DNA of 12,413 bases. It comes from Rhodobacteraceae bacterium UBA1943. Lineage in GTDB: Bacteria > Pseudomonadota > Alphaproteobacteria > Rhodobacterales > Rhodobacteraceae. The translations under genes were made by a program, and so were the position numbers. Where the stretch lies: assembly GCA_002336845.1 (NCBI GenBank), contig DDEX01000010.1, positions 42,943-55,355 on the forward strand, in the 5' to 3' direction. Below, piece by piece: positions 1 to 7,013 of the stretch (position 1 is its first letter; the number at the start of each line of letters is the position of its first letter). Under the pieces are notes generated by a model, which saw nothing but the letters and a program-made list of their open reading frames with translations, was not told the DNA's origin and ran no database searches.

Positions 1-685
1 CGCCCATGCCACCGGTGTTCGGGCCGGTGTCGCCATCGCCCACGCGCTTGTGGTCTTGCGCGGTGCCGATCGGCAGGGCATTCACCCCGTCACACAGGAT
101 GAAGAAGCTGGCCTCCTCGCCCGCCATGAAGTCTTCAATCACCACCTCGGCGCCCGCCTCGCCAAAGGCCCCGCCGAAAATCTCGTCGATTCCGGCCAGG
201 GCTTGCGGCAAGGTCATACCCATGATCACGCCCTTTCCTGCCGCCAGACCATCGGCCTTGACGACCAGCGGCGCACCTTGCTTGCGAATGTAATCCTTCG
301 CCGCCTCGGCCTCGGTGAAGCGCGCATAGCCCGCCGTCGGGGCGTTGCAGGCGTCACAGATTTCCTTGGTAAAGGCTTTCGACGCCTCGAGCCGCGCCGC
401 AGCCGCACTTGGGCCGAAGGTCAGCAAACCAGCGGCCCGGCAGGCATCGGCCACCCCCGCCGCCAAGGGGGCCTCTGGCCCGACGATCACGAAATCAATC
501 GCGTTGTCCTCGCAGAAAGCCACCACCGCAGCCCCATCCAGTATGTCCAGAGACGCGCATTCGGCCACTGCCGCGATCCCGGCATTGCCCGGTGCCACGA
601 TCAGGCGGTCAGTCTTGGGGTTCTGCTTGACCGCCCAGGCCAAGGCATGTTCCCGCCCGCCGCTGCCGAGAATAAGGATGTTCAT
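1..685 (-). CDS. purD: Phosphoribosylamine--glycine ligase, N-terminal part (runs off the left edge)
   Basis: PurD (GAR synthetase) joins 5-phosphoribosylamine and glycine using ATP, the second step of de novo purine synthesis in the cytoplasm. Reading the minus strand from ATG at 685 gives MNILILGSGGREHALAWAVK, the typical PurD start with its glycine-rich loop. A VIVGPEAPLAAGVAD segment follows, then KAFTKEIC. An ATP-grasp segment, VVKADGLAAGKGV, begins near residue 141 (K143, K151). The visible end is GPNTGGMG, a PurD signature. About 228 codons are present, against about 420 in the full family, so the C-terminal half lies outside the window. The frame is open throughout. The gene is divergent from the small membrane-protein gene at 749, leaving a 63-bp shared upstream region in which I could not identify clear promoter boxes. 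Identification is secure from the motifs. Confidence 0.96.
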   Translation of the reverse strand, partial: MNILILGSGGREHALAWAVKQNPKTDRLIVAPGNAGIAAVAECASLDILDGAAVVAFCEDNAIDFVIVGPEAPLAAGVADACRAAGLLTFGPSAAAARLEASKAFTKEICDACNAPTAGYARFTEAEAAKDYIRKQGAPLVVKADGLAAGKGVIMGMTLPQALAGIDEIFGGAFGEAGAEVVIEDFMAGEEASFFILCDGVNALPIGTAQDHKRVGDGDTGPNTGGMG

Positions 686-748
686 GGCGCGCCCCTGCTG
701 GTCTATGATGAACGGGTCTTATGACCACCACGCCAGCGAGGCAAGCGG

Positions 749-988
749 ATGCGCGGGCAAGACGACCACAAGTCGCCGAAAACCGGGGTGGTGATGCCCC
801 CGGCGACCTGGATAGAATGGGCCATCATGGGCGCCGGCATGGCGGTGCTCCTTGTCGCGGTCAACGCCCTGTGGTGGGGGTCCATCGTCCTTGGGCTGGC
901 GCTGATGGGAACGGCCCTGCTGCTATACCGCCGCCGTGTCGGCGCGCTGTGGCGCTGGACCGATCAAACGCCGGGGCAAGACGACTGA
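749..988 (+). CDS. Small two-helix membrane protein of unknown function
   Basis: This is a 79-residue protein that I do not recognise as a named family. A short charged N-terminus (about 20 residues) is followed by two hydrophobic stretches, roughly residues 22-40 and 44-60. A basic patch, YRRRVGALWRW, comes next, then a polar acidic tail. This suggests a small inner-membrane hairpin protein. ATG 749 is chosen because a GAGG Shine-Dalgarno-like motif lies about 8 bases upstream. ATG 794 (residue 16) is an alternative start that would keep both helices. The stop lies 38 bp before the xseA start, so the two genes are probably co-transcribed, and purD is divergent. The xseA reading frame is also open across this gene (from 721) but shows no protein-like features there. 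I infer a real gene from its position, membrane topology and ribosome site; function is unknown. Confidence 0.6.
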   Translation: MRGQDDHKSPKTGVVMPPATWIEWAIMGAGMAVLLVAVNALWWGSIVLGLALMGTALLLYRRRVGALWRWTDQTPGQDD

Positions 989-1026
989 CAGGTTGCGCAA
1001 GGCGGCGGCGGCGGGCAAAACAGGCC

Positions 1027-2583
1027 ATGGATATTTTTGAAGACGCCGCTCCGCAGGGCAACCAGCCCGAATACACCGTGTCGGAACTGTCCGGCGCCGT
1101 GAAACGCGTGATCGAGGGCGAGTTCGGCCTTGTCCGCGTGCGGGGCGAGGTGGGGCGGGTATCGCGTCCAGCCTCGGGGCACCTCTATTTCGACCTCAAG
1201 GATGATCGCAGCGTGATTGCCGCGATCTCGTGGAAGGGTCAGGTGTCCCGGATGCAGGTTCGGCCAGAGGAGGGAATGGAGGTCGTCGCCACCGGCCGGA
1301 TGACCACCTTCCCCGGCCAGTCCAAGTATCAACTGATCGTCGAGGATGTGGCGCCCGCCGGGGCGGGTGCGCTGATGGCGATGCTGGAAAAGCGCCGCGC
1401 GGCCTTGCAGGCCGAAGGGCTGTTCGATCCGGCGCGCAAAAAGCCGATCCCCTATCTGCCGCAGGTGATCGGGGTTGTCACCTCGCCCAGCGGGGCGGTG
1501 ATCCGCGACATCCTGCACCGCCTGCGCGATCGCTTTCCCCGCCATGTGCTGATCTGGCCGGTGGCGGTGCAGGGCCAGAATTGCGCGCCAGAGGTGGCCG
1601 CCGCCATCCGCGGTTTCAACGCCTTGCCGCCGGATGGCCCGATCCCGCGACCGGATGTGCTGATCGTGGCGCGCGGCGGCGGCAGTCTTGAGGATCTGTG
1701 GGGCTTCAACGAGGAAATCGTGGTCCGGGCGGCGGCGGCCAGCCGGATTCCACTGATTTCTGCCGTCGGGCACGAGACGGATAAAACGCTGATCGACCAT
1801 GCCGCCGACCTGCGCGCGCCCACCCCCACCGCCGCCGCCGAACTGGCGGTTCCGGTGCGACTGGAGCTGCTGGCCACGGTCGAAAGCCTGTCGGCCCGCC
1901 TGTTGCGCGCCCTGTCGCAGGGCCACCAACGCCGCGATCAGCGCCTGCGCGACCTTGGCCGCGCCCTGCCCCGGCTCGAGGCGCTGCTTTCCGGCCCCAC
2001 ACAGCGGCTGGACCTGTGGTCAGGCCGTCTTTCCGGCGCGCTTGGCATGGCAACCGCCCGCAAACGCTCGATATTCGAGCGCGCCGCCCGCCTGCGCCCC
2101 GAGATGCTGGCCACCCTGATCGCGCGGCGCCAGGACGCCCTGCACAAACGTGCAAGTGATCTTGACGCCCGGTTCGACCGCCGTGCCGATGCCCGCCATG
2201 CCGCATATGACAAATGGGCCAGCCGCCTTGTTCCCGCCCTGCACCGGCTGATCGCCGAAGCGCAGCGCCAGCAAGCCGAAGGCCGCTTGAAACTCGCCGC
2301 CCTGTCGGCCCGGCTTGACGCCGCCCCGGCGGCACGCTTCGCCGACCTAAAGCGCAGGTTGGACGCGCTGGACCGCACCCGCAGCACGCTTGGCTATAAA
2401 GAAACCCTGAAACGGGGCTATGCCGTGGTGCGGGGCGACGGCCATGTCGTCACCACCAAGGCCGAAGCCGCGCGCGCCCATGCCTTGGAAATAGAATTCG
2501 CCGACGGCAAGATGCAGGTCGGCGCCCCAGCGGCGAAACGGGCGAAATCCGGCGACAAGCCCGAGCAGGGCAACCTGTTCTGA
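1027..2583 (+). CDS. xseA: Exodeoxyribonuclease VII large subunit
   Basis: XseA is the large, catalytic subunit of exonuclease VII. With XseB it degrades single-stranded DNA from both ends to oligonucleotides and acts in mismatch repair and damage processing. The protein has 518 residues, somewhat longer than the 456 of E. coli. The N-terminal OB-fold domain spans about residues 12-110 (YTVSELSGAVKRVIEGEFG, then VRGEVGRVSRPASGHLYFDL). The catalytic domain includes GVVTSPSGAVIRDILHRL, VARGGGSLEDLW (214-225) and SAVGHETD (245-252), followed by DLRAPTPTAAAE. A long Arg/Ala/Leu-rich coiled-coil region follows to about residue 440, then the C-terminal segment LGYKETLKRGYAVVRGDG. The start is ATG 1027, where the conserved domain begins; only a weak ribosome site precedes it. 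The open frame upstream to 721 overlaps the small membrane gene and is not protein-like. xseB is not in this window. Confidence 0.97.
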   Translation: MDIFEDAAPQGNQPEYTVSELSGAVKRVIEGEFGLVRVRGEVGRVSRPASGHLYFDLKDDRSVIAAISWKGQVSRMQVRPEEGMEVVATGRMTTFPGQSKYQLIVEDVAPAGAGALMAMLEKRRAALQAEGLFDPARKKPIPYLPQVIGVVTSPSGAVIRDILHRLRDRFPRHVLIWPVAVQGQNCAPEVAAAIRGFNALPPDGPIPRPDVLIVARGGGSLEDLWGFNEEIVVRAAAASRIPLISAVGHETDKTLIDHAADLRAPTPTAAAELAVPVRLELLATVESLSARLLRALSQGHQRRDQRLRDLGRALPRLEALLSGPTQRLDLWSGRLSGALGMATARKRSIFERAARLRPEMLATLIARRQDALHKRASDLDARFDRRADARHAAYDKWASRLVPALHRLIAEAQRQQAEGRLKLAALSARLDAAPAARFADLKRRLDALDRTRSTLGYKETLKRGYAVVRGDGHVVTTKAEAARAHALEIEFADGKMQVGAPAAKRAKSGDKPEQGNLF

Positions 2584-2760
2584 GATTGTCGGAAAAGGTC
2601 AAGGCAAAGAGAGCCTCAAACATTAACTTTAAGCCTCAAATACATGTTATAAATATATTTTTTTATATTTCTCTCGCACTGTCGGCACCGCCATTTTCCC
2701 GCAAGAATGCAAATACAGCCCGCCGGATCTGCGCCTTACTCCAGGAACGAAGGCCGGGTG
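2584..2760. other. AT-rich convergent intergenic region with a 9-bp direct repeat
   Basis: This 177-bp gap separates xseA (plus) from a minus-strand gene that converges on it. Its first 120 bases are clearly more AT-rich than the rest of the window. It contains AGCCTCAAA twice (2612-2620 and 2632-2640, spaced by 20 bp). An all-AT inverted repeat follows: AAATATA at 2651-2657, a T-rich loop, and TATATTT at 2664-2670, with a seven-T run at 2658-2664. There is no GC-rich stem in front of the T run, so it is not a textbook terminator. A 63-codon TTG-start frame at 2586-2777 shows no protein-like features and overlaps the opposing gene; I do not call it. Confidence 0.5.
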
Positions 2761-3171
2761 TCACACCCCGATCATAGGCCCGGTGCAGGCCAGCGGCTGG
2801 TCGCTGTTGCCCATCTCGGACCACAAAAAGCCCGTGTTGTCATCGGCCGATTGCGCCTTCAGCCCGGCGGCCCCTTCAAAGAACCGCCAGCAGGCAGGCG
2901 CGCCGCCGTCCTCATAGCCAAAGCAGATCAGCCCCGGCGCGTCTTCCCACCAATGGCCCAGCTTGCAACTGCCATCAGGCACCAGCCATTTGACCCGGCC
3001 ACCCGGCAGATACTGCTCTTGCCCGTAAAGATCGCTGCCATCGCCCCAGGAAATCGTGCGCCCTGTGACCAGCGCGCCGAACCGCGCGCCGTCAATCGGC
3101 TGATCGGCCCTTGCGGCCCCCATGCACAGCGCGCCCGCGCAGACCACCAGGGCCAAGAGTTGCCGCGTCAT
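2761..3171 (-). CDS. Small secreted cysteine-containing protein of unknown function
   Basis: This is a 136-residue protein with a clear signal peptide: basic N-terminus MTRQ, a hydrophobic core, and a likely cleavage after ARA at residue 22. The predicted mature chain has four cysteines (C69, C83, C94, C129), enough for two periplasmic disulfides. It also has several aromatic and glycine positions (SWGDGSDLYGQEQYLPGG, KLGHWWEDAPGLICFGYE, PACWRFFEG). I do not recognise a named domain. The start ATG at 3171 overlaps the TGA stop of the upstream AlkB-like gene as ATGA. A GGAGG site (3177-3181 on the plus coordinate) lies five bases before it and decides this start over the in-frame upstream ATGs. 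Translation is therefore probably coupled to the hydroxylase gene. The gene ends convergently against xseA. It could be an accessory or simply co-expressed periplasmic protein; the sequence does not say which. Confidence 0.75.
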   Translation of the reverse strand: MTRQLLALVVCAGALCMGAARADQPIDGARFGALVTGRTISWGDGSDLYGQEQYLPGGRVKWLVPDGSCKLGHWWEDAPGLICFGYEDGGAPACWRFFEGAAGLKAQSADDNTGFLWSEMGNSDQPLACTGPMIGV

Positions 3172-4157
3172 GGCTGCCTCCATTGCGCCAGATGCGGCGC
3201 GATCCGGCGACGCCACAGCGGCGGCACCAGCGCGATCGTGCAGGCGACTGGCAACGGCCAGGGCAACATCGGCGCCTCGCCTGGCAACCGCAGCGCCGGA
3301 TAAGGGCGCGACGGATGGGCGTGATGGTCGGAATGGCGCGGCGCATTCAGCATGAAGGCCCCCGAAAACCAGTGCGGCGCGTTCCAGCTATGGGCCAGCG
3401 CCACCGGCACCCCGCGCCCCTCGGCCCGGACCAGCCCATAATGCTGCACATAATCCGACAGCAATATCTGCACCTGCGCGTGCAGCCCCAACGCCGCCCA
3501 GACCAGCGCCCCTTGCCATCCGGCAAGCGCCCAGCCCAGCGCCAGCCCCACCAATGCCAGCGCCAGATAGGCGGCATAGGGTGTCCGCCCGCACAGCGCG
3601 CGTTCCGCCCGCCAGCCCGCAACGAAAGACCCGCCCCAGGCCCGCAGAAAGAACCGATAGAACCCCTCGCCCTTTCGCGCCGAATTGGGATCGCGCACCG
3701 TTGCCACATGGCGGTGATGCACCAGCCGGTGGGACGAGGCATGGTGGCCGAACCCCAAAAGCCCGTAAACCGCCACCCCCAGCGTATAAAGCCCCCGGTT
3801 GCCGCGATGGATCAGCTCATGCGCCGCCGGATGGGCCACCTGCCCCAGCCATAGCCCCGCGCCGAAAAATACCGCCCCCCGCGCCAGCGGCGGCAGACCG
3901 CTGTTTCCCGCCACCGCCCAGACCGTCGCAGGCAGCGCCAGAACCGCCCCCATGCCCACCGCTACAAGCAGCCCGTCCGCCGCAGGAAACTCGGCCCCTT
4001 CCGGCGCGTCGCCCCGGAACAGGCCTCCGATCTGGTCCAGCGCTCCGGCCAGCCCGGTCATATAGACCAGCGCCGCCACAGACCAGACCCCGCCCAGACC
4101 GATGCCCAGCGCCAGAAGGCCCAGCGGCGCAAGGGTCGCCACGCCGAACAAGGCCAT
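3168..4157 (-). CDS. AlkB-like membrane fatty-acid-desaturase-type hydroxylase (alkane 1-monooxygenase family)
   Basis: This is an integral membrane di-iron enzyme of the fatty-acid desaturase/AlkB superfamily, which hydroxylates or desaturates lipid-like chains using O2. The 329-residue protein has several hydrophobic helices and the histidine motifs expected for the di-iron site: HELIH (113-117), HRLVHH (143-148, followed by RHVAT) and RHSDHH (274-279, followed by AHPSRPY). It also has DYVQHYGL (235-242), close to the NYxEHYGL signature that separates AlkB from ordinary desaturases. The second motif lacks the usual E before H and the G before HH of AlkB (EHxxGHH). I chose ATG 4157, where the first helix begins; the open frame extends to 4217 and no start has a strong ribosome site. 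Known AlkB proteins are about 400 residues, so this one is short. No rubredoxin gene is nearby. The substrate is unknown; the alkane monooxygenase label reflects family only. Confidence 0.85.
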   Translation of the reverse strand: MALFGVATLAPLGLLALGIGLGGVWSVAALVYMTGLAGALDQIGGLFRGDAPEGAEFPAADGLLVAVGMGAVLALPATVWAVAGNSGLPPLARGAVFFGAGLWLGQVAHPAAHELIHRGNRGLYTLGVAVYGLLGFGHHASSHRLVHHRHVATVRDPNSARKGEGFYRFFLRAWGGSFVAGWRAERALCGRTPYAAYLALALVGLALGWALAGWQGALVWAALGLHAQVQILLSDYVQHYGLVRAEGRGVPVALAHSWNAPHWFSGAFMLNAPRHSDHHAHPSRPYPALRLPGEAPMLPWPLPVACTIALVPPLWRRRIAPHLAQWRQP

Positions 4158-4306
4158 GGGAAGGGATCTATTTTCGGCCAAGCAGACACCCACAGGAACA
4201 CGCCGCCATCCTAGCACGCCCCCCGGCGAAGACCAGTATCCCCCGACCTCTTCCCCTTTTGCCGCGAAAGCCTTAGGTGGATAGGGGTCCAGACAGGGTG
4301 CCGCGC

Positions 4307-5323
4307 ATGTCCTTTTTCAAGAAACTCCGCGACCGGATGTTCCGTTCGTCCGACAAGCTGGCCGAGGGGCTGGATGCGCTGGTTACCGAAACACCCGATA
4401 CGCCCGAGCCCGCTTCCCCCGAGGCTGCGCCCGAACCGGCGGCCGACAAGCCCGGCCTGATCGGCCGCATCCTTGGCCGCGACGGCGAGGCCCGCCGCCT
4501 TCTGGATGACGAGATGCTGGAGCGGCTGGAGGATGTGCTGATCCAGTCCGATATGGGCGTAGATACCGCTGCCCGCGTCACCGCCAATATCGCCGAGGGG
4601 CGGTTCGGCAAGCGCATCTCCTCCACCGAACTGCGCCAGGCCTTGGCGGGGGAGATCGCCCGCATCATGGGGCCGGTAGCCCGCCCTTTGCCGCTTTATC
4701 CACAAAAGCCGCAGGTGGTGCTGGTGGTTGGCGTCAATGGATCGGGCAAGACCACCACCATCGGCAAGCTGGCCAGCCAGTTCAAGGCGGCGGGCAAGAA
4801 GGTGGTGATCGCGGCGGGCGATACGTTCCGTGCGGCGGCGGTCGAGCAGTTGCAAGTCTGGGGCAATCGCGCGGGTGTGCCGGTCTTGACCGCACCCGAA
4901 GGCTCGGACCCAGCATCCTTGGCCTTCGATGCCTTGACCCAGGCGCAACAGGACGGCGCCGACCTGCTGATGATCGACACCGCGGGCCGGTTGCAGAACC
5001 GTCAGGATCTGATGGAGGAGCTGGCCAAGATCGTGCGCGTGATCCGCAAGAAAGACCCCACCGCACCGCACAACACCATTCTGGTGCTGGATGCCACCAC
5101 GGGGCAGAATGCGGTTACGCAGGTCGAGATTTTCCGCAAGATCGCCGATGTTTCGGGCCTTGTGATGACCAAGCTCGACGGCACGGCCAAGGGGGGGGTG
5201 CTGGTGTCGCTGGCCGATAAATTCGGCCTGCCGATTCACGCCATTGGCGTGGGTGAACAGATCGACGACCTGTCCCCCTTTGACCCCGATGATTTCGCCC
5301 GCGCCCTTGTCGGGCTGGAGTGA
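4307..5323 (+). CDS. ftsY: Signal recognition particle receptor FtsY
   Basis: FtsY is the membrane-associated SRP receptor GTPase. It docks Ffh-bound ribosomes at the Sec translocon for co-translational membrane protein insertion. The 338-residue protein begins with a basic amphipathic stretch (MSFFKKLRDRMFRSSDKL), then an acidic/proline linker, the N domain (about 50-125) and the G domain. GTPase motifs are visible: G1 GVNGSGKTTT from residue 142, DTFRAAA from 172, DTAGR from 224, TKLDG from 288, and GVGEQIDDLSPF near the end. The start is ATG 4307, preceded by an ACAGGG-like site; the in-frame GTG at 4277 would add ten residues with no family match. An uninterrupted run of eight G at 5191-5198 encodes part of the conserved TAKGGV segment. 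The next gene starts 4 bp after the stop, and the AlkB-like gene is divergent (149-bp gap). Confidence 0.97.
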   Translation: MSFFKKLRDRMFRSSDKLAEGLDALVTETPDTPEPASPEAAPEPAADKPGLIGRILGRDGEARRLLDDEMLERLEDVLIQSDMGVDTAARVTANIAEGRFGKRISSTELRQALAGEIARIMGPVARPLPLYPQKPQVVLVVGVNGSGKTTTIGKLASQFKAAGKKVVIAAGDTFRAAAVEQLQVWGNRAGVPVLTAPEGSDPASLAFDALTQAQQDGADLLMIDTAGRLQNRQDLMEELAKIVRVIRKKDPTAPHNTILVLDATTGQNAVTQVEIFRKIADVSGLVMTKLDGTAKGGVLVSLADKFGLPIHAIGVGEQIDDLSPFDPDDFARALVGLE

Positions 5324-5327
5324 CGCG

Positions 5328-6248
5328 ATGCGCGCGGCCTGCCTTGTGTTGATGCTGATGGCCTCACCTGCGGGGGCGGATACCGCCACCGTCACGATGA
5401 CCGGCGACGATTGCCGCAGCAGCCTGGCGGCAATCGCCGGGCTGATCAGCCAGAACAACGATGACAACAAGATCGGCGACGGCCCCTTTGTCGCCGGAGA
5501 CGGCGCTTGCGAGATGCGTGACGCGGCCTTTGCCAAGGGCGGGGCCCGGCGCCTGCGCTGGCGCGCCGAAGGGGTTCCGGCGCTGGCGCAGGGCCGGATG
5601 CCCGTCGCGGCACAGATCGATCTGCTTGACCTGCACCTTGGCGGCGGCCCGGCCAAGGCAGGCGGCGGCGGCTGGTTCAAGGCGGCGAAAACCCGTGTCG
5701 ATGGCGGGGCCAGCTTTAGCTGGGACGCCGCCAGCCGGACGATGGAGATTGGCCAGCTTTACCTGACAACCGGCGAAGGCAACCGCCTTGCCCTTGGCGC
5801 GCAGTTGGCCGGGCTGACCGACGGCGATCTGCCCGACCTTCTGCCGCAGCTTGTGAGTGCGCAGATAACGGCGCTGGACATCTCGCTGGACACCACCGAT
5901 CTGTCGGCGCTTGTCGCGGCCCTGCCCAGGCGCAATCCGCCCGACGCCAAGGCCAGCACCGCCCATCCGCCACCCGATCCTGTCTCGACCGCGCAAACCG
6001 TGCTGGCTGCCGCCCTGCCCGATCTGCCGCCCGGCGTGTTTGATGCCGAAAGCGCGGGGGCACTGGGTGCCTTTATCGGGGCAATGCCGCGCGCTGCGGG
6101 GCGGCTGGACGTGCATGTCGATGCGCCGAACGGGCTGATTCCGGCCAGTTTCGTTCTTCTGGGCGCGCGTGGCGATCCCACCCCGCAAGACGTGTTCCGC
6201 CTTCTGGCGGGCAGCAAGATCACGATCCGCTGGACGCCCGGCGGCTGA
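5328..6248 (+). CDS. Secreted protein of unknown function between ftsY and yciB
   Basis: This is a 306-residue protein with an N-terminal signal peptide (MRAACLVLMLMASPAGA, likely cleaved near residue 17). I do not recognise a named domain. The mature part has two cysteines (C29, C61) that could form one disulfide. A glycine-rich stretch lies around residues 105-115. Alternating polar/hydrophobic segments such as IGQLYLTTGEGNRLALGAQL and ITALDISLDTTDL look like beta strands, and a proline-rich linker lies around 205-225. The C-terminal segment ends in SKITIRWTPGG. The alternating amphipathic strands recall periplasmic lipid- or AsmA-like proteins, but that is only an impression. The start ATG 5328 lies 4 bp after the ftsY stop, and yciB follows 37 bp downstream, so the three genes are very probably one transcript. 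An envelope role is inferred from signal and context only. Confidence 0.8.
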   Translation: MRAACLVLMLMASPAGADTATVTMTGDDCRSSLAAIAGLISQNNDDNKIGDGPFVAGDGACEMRDAAFAKGGARRLRWRAEGVPALAQGRMPVAAQIDLLDLHLGGGPAKAGGGGWFKAAKTRVDGGASFSWDAASRTMEIGQLYLTTGEGNRLALGAQLAGLTDGDLPDLLPQLVSAQITALDISLDTTDLSALVAALPRRNPPDAKASTAHPPPDPVSTAQTVLAAALPDLPPGVFDAESAGALGAFIGAMPRAAGRLDVHVDAPNGLIPASFVLLGARGDPTPQDVFRLLAGSKITIRWTPGG

Positions 6249-6274
6249 TCGGGCAAGCAGGGCGCAACATGGCA

Positions 6275-6280
6275 AGGGGG
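6275..6280 (+). promoter_or_regulatory. Strong ribosome binding site for yciB
   Basis: AGGGGG lies five bases before ATG 6286. It fixes the yciB start at 6286 rather than at codons further upstream in the same open frame. Confidence 0.7.
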
Positions 6281-6285
6281 CGAAA

Positions 6286-6900
6286 ATGGCCAGCCGGAAA
6301 ATCAACCCGATCTTGAAACTGGCGCTGGAAATCGGCCCGGTGATCCTTTTCTTCGTCCTGTTCGGGCGACTGAAAGGGCAGACCTTCCATATCGGCGGGG
6401 CGGATTATTCCGGCTTCATCGTCACCACCGCTGCCTTCGTCGCGCTGATCATCGTGACGACAGGCATCCTTTGGGCACTGACCGGCGAACTGTCGAAGAT
6501 GCAGCTTCTGACGCTGGTTCTGGTCGTGGTGATGGGCGGGCTGTCAATCTGGCTGAATGATGAACGGTTCATCAAGATGAAACCGACGCTACTGTATCTG
6601 GCCTTTGGCGGCATCCTTGGCTGGGGCCTGATGCGTGGCAAAAGCTATCTTAGCCTTGTGATGTCCGAGGCGATCCCGATGCGCGAGGAAGGCTGGATGA
6701 TCCTGACCCGCCGTCTGGCTGCGTTTTTCTTTGCCCTTGCGGTGGCGAATGAGGCCGTCTGGCGCTTGATGTCCACCGAAGCCTGGGTGAATTTCAAGAC
6801 CTTTGGCCTGACCTTGGCAATCTTCGCCTTCATGATGACCCAAGGAAAGCTGTTCGAGAAATACGGGATCGAAGAAAGCAAGGACAACACAGGCGCCTGA
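6286..6900 (+). CDS. yciB: YciB-family inner membrane septation protein
   Basis: YciB (also called IspZ or septation protein A) is a multi-spanning inner-membrane protein linked to cell division and envelope synthesis. The 204-residue protein has about five hydrophobic segments. It matches the family closely at LLTLVLVVVMGGLSIWLND, DERFIKMKPTLLY and WVNFKTFGLTL, which correspond to the E. coli segments around VLVVVFGGLTLFFHND, FIKWK and WVNFKVFGLT. The conserved NEAVW in the fourth helix region is also typical of alphaproteobacterial members. ATG 6286 is preceded by AGGGGG at 6275-6280 with a five-base spacer, which decides the start over the open frame from 6169. It lies in an apparent operon with ftsY and a secreted protein, consistent with a role at the membrane. 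The C-terminus is short and charged (EKYGIEESKDNTGA). Confidence 0.93.
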   Translation: MASRKINPILKLALEIGPVILFFVLFGRLKGQTFHIGGADYSGFIVTTAAFVALIIVTTGILWALTGELSKMQLLTLVLVVVMGGLSIWLNDERFIKMKPTLLYLAFGGILGWGLMRGKSYLSLVMSEAIPMREEGWMILTRRLAAFFFALAVANEAVWRLMSTEAWVNFKTFGLTLAIFAFMMTQGKLFEKYGIEESKDNTGA

Positions 6901-7013
6901 CCTGCCGCCAAAGGATGTTTTGAAACCACGCATCCTGCCATTGCCTGCACAATCGGCTTCGGGTCTGCGCTTGCACAGGTCGGCCCACGCGCGAAAGCTG
7001 GGGCTTTGCACTC

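Noticed and set aside
2553..2591. CGACAA / TTGTCG pair around the xseA stop with an inner GCCC/GGGC stem
   Set aside because: The outer arms are only six bases and far apart, and no T tract follows, so it is not convincing as a terminator.
2586..2777. 63-codon TTG-start frame after xseA
   Set aside because: It has no ribosome site, overlaps the end of the opposing gene, and shows composition unlike the neighbouring proteins; it is probably non-coding AT-rich DNA.
4696..4704. Exact DnaA-box consensus TTATCCACA
   Set aside because: It is a single copy inside the ftsY coding sequence, with no neighbouring boxes or AT-rich unwinding region, so it gives no support for an origin.
4211..5680. Long open frame (489 codons) on the minus strand across ftsY
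   Set aside because: It is antisense to a clearly identified ftsY and the next gene. Long antisense frames are common in GC-rich DNA, and the translation has no recognisable motifs.
6912..6936. Inverted repeat AGGATG / CATCCT after yciB
   Set aside because: It is only six pairs around a 13-base loop with no T run on either strand, too weak to call a terminator.
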